Source of the DNA: a virus
Direction: 5' to 3' (one strand)
Virus record (IMG/VR): IMGVR_UViG_3300033145_000767
Location: 26,470 to 90,469 of that record
Length of the DNA: 64,000 nucleotides
The notes under the pieces: generated by a model
Databases searched by the model: none
The model's input: only the letters and a program-made list of their open reading frames with translations
What the model was told of the DNA's origin: nothing
Shown here: positions 63,801 through 64,000 of the stretch, in pieces
Layout: every line of letters starts with the position of its first letter
Numbering within the stretch: position 1 is the stretch's first letter
Made by a program: the position numbers and the translations under genes

Positions 63801-64000
63801 CCGCTGAAGTAGACCTTATTTCAACAATTAAGGGGTCTGTAGAACCATCTTTATATAATTTTAATACAACTCTTGTTAAGTCACCAGTTTGCCCTGCTAT
63901 AAAAGTTTGTGCAGAATCATAAGCAGAATTAGCATAAACATTCCAGTTCTCACTCGCAGTTAATTGTTCTTGGTCTAATATTTCTCCTGAACCTTTTAAA
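60817..64000 (-). CDS. Large tail fibre/appendage protein, N-terminus outside the window
   Basis: The frame is open through 64000, so at least 1060 residues are present and the start lies to the right; the Met at 63765 is internal. The visible N-part (QTFIAGQTGDLTRVVLKLYK, then YAVVLRT) resembles a jelly-roll choice-of-anchor/CBM-like domain. A long Thr/Ala/Ile-rich fibre region follows. The motif FRDA...DDGHLDLTADVSxDxN occurs twice near residues 745 and 870. The C-terminal part (about 900-1060, TYIGTHTLGRYTKIGRVVTV) is a beta end domain common on phage fibres. Host binding is inferred. Confidence 0.7.
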   Translation of the reverse strand, partial: LKGSGEILDQEQLTASENWNVYANSAYDSAQTFIAGQTGDLTRVVLKLYKDGSTDPLIVEIRSTSAGVPTANVLATYTMQASEIPSNTTWTNTSITFNTPASVVTGTTYAVVLRTIDSDKYFIGNDNNADTYADGGHYYADKGIENWAIYNTYNYYFQTYIEMSSVSIFDNGTLKTNLAVDVEFKIDGRDISIDGIKLDTIEINAAALATVKADTDVGSAISLKHTQNGDTQLGTLAADINMGTHKLTALSVPSSNGDSIRATTKITEVALETAIDNEHVATTVAAAPLTLSTQEITFNYDSNHFALSGNNLQIKIEGIDTTLMDWGTGANQINASHLPITDAGVYYTGTEVETALAEIGAGTTTNPIHPIRAEWNQNGFENRTDSTLTFTDGSLTLSIQPVATNFSYFISGVKYTSTGDTVVIDGSEGIHAIYYDGSTLTATANPTSANIDTYIRTKALVSIIYWNADAGEGIYVGEERHGYSMSPSTHAYLHFKEGLIYLSGLGLNTMSVNGSGITVDVQFGVDTGGVSDEDIYESISAINSTTGLPIYYMLENSERWLKHIESGFSARTLDGTSGTNIAYNQYTGGAWQLTGVGNNDYCLYHIFATTEKDNPVIAIMGQAIYSTIGQARTGAKTEILSLVMNDILFPESRPIASLIYQANSGYTNDINARIRTTDEGDNYIDWRSETISRVALSTDNHNILTGLQGGTTDEYYHFEAAEHTELHAWLDDVVLGSDGKISLLTNIPIQFRDAAIHLASLDDGHLDLTADVSIDVNSPILNIENSSGNAELKIIAPTDGSTAFLRFYAHKTADQEISSLRCYNNDDSVAFLDIFRNGYDDSAYFIFKTQKHSGSLDDRIKIDDTGLIVLTDHDIYFRDAGLYIGSEDDGHLDLTADVSVDINGLLDLPTGQIKFPATQNPSADVNTLDGYEEGTFTPSVSFGGGTTGITYIGTHTLGRYTKIGRVVTVEGRILLSSKGTDIGAAFIEGLPFTTASGNLQSAASIWLSNVSFANQNGCLVEAGVTRISLQGCTEGGVTSAITNANFVDNSQLWFSLTYQI
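61288..61374 (-). repeat. DDGHLDLTADVS repeat, second copy
   Basis: Encodes FRDAGLYIGSEDDGHLDLTADV and SVDIN in the long fibre protein. It matches the copy at 61661-61753 in protein and largely in DNA. Confidence 0.7.
61661..61753 (-). repeat. DDGHLDLTADVS repeat, first copy
   Basis: Encodes FRDAAIHLASLDDGHLDLTADV and SIDVN. Such repeats, each opening with a strand and ending before a trimer-like region, are seen in modular fibre proteins. Confidence 0.7.

Overview
The window is a piece of a tailed double-stranded DNA phage genome (Caudoviricetes). The evidence is a large terminase, portal, prohead protease with scaffold, major capsid, head-tail connector series, tail tube, tape measure and tail hub, plus a phage replication set. 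Two tube-type tail genes and no visible sheath gene suggest a siphovirus-like particle. The DNA is strongly A+T-rich, uses AGGAGG-type ribosome-binding sites throughout, and has extended -10 promoters. A low-GC bacterial host is likely and a Gram-positive one plausible, but the host cannot be fixed from sequence alone. Both ends of the window cut through genes, so the genome is larger than 64 kb. No tRNA, rRNA, CRISPR array, integrase, insertion sequence or convincing lysis cassette was seen.

Layout: bases 1-40068 hold about 95 tightly packed genes on the + strand, and most neighbours overlap by 1-25 bases. Bases 40046-64000 hold the virion genes on the - strand. The two arms meet tail-to-tail at 40046-40068, where the coding regions overlap. 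On the + arm: 1-7.6 kb has a radical SAM protein, a DUF2284-like protein, a glycosyltransferase and many tiny proteins. 7.6-13.2 kb has a two-frame folate/biopterin-type transporter and a deoxyribose/dNTP set (DeoC-like aldolase, deoxyribosyltransferase-like protein, dATP/dGTP diphosphohydrolase-like protein). 14.7-29.2 kb is the replication/recombination core: 5' nuclease, ssDNA-binding-like protein, PrimPol-helicase, PD-(D/E)XK nuclease, RecA, RuvC-like resolvase, family A polymerase, SbcD/SbcC. Inserted in that core are an exported trypsin-like protease and an MgtC-like membrane protein. 29.6-40 kb has a metallopeptidase, a ClpP-like protease, a surface-chemistry cluster (SDR, DUF2284, TagD-like cytidylyltransferase, LicD-GT4-LicD fusion), further sugar enzymes, a second RecA-like ATPase and a string of zinc-ribbon miniproteins.

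On the - arm, transcription runs leftwards: tail-fibre proteins, terminase, portal, protease/scaffold with a nested scaffold start, capsid, connectors, tail tube, chaperone-like genes, tape measure, distal tail protein, hub and small distal tail proteins.

Five points stand out. (1) Seven free-standing homing endonucleases sit at gene 3' ends. One of them (19370) separates a nuclease gene from a frameshifted second copy of that gene's own 3' end. (2) The BT1-type transporter is split into two frames joined by an in-register A AAA AAA slippery heptamer. (3) A TagD-like / LicD-GT4-LicD pair could add phosphodiester-linked groups to a surface glycan. (4) Apparent host-interaction genes (secreted protease, MgtC, ClpP) lie among the replication genes. 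(5) A vestige of a DNA cytosine methyltransferase survives as a 17-codon stub. All functions are read from sequence motifs; no database search was possible.
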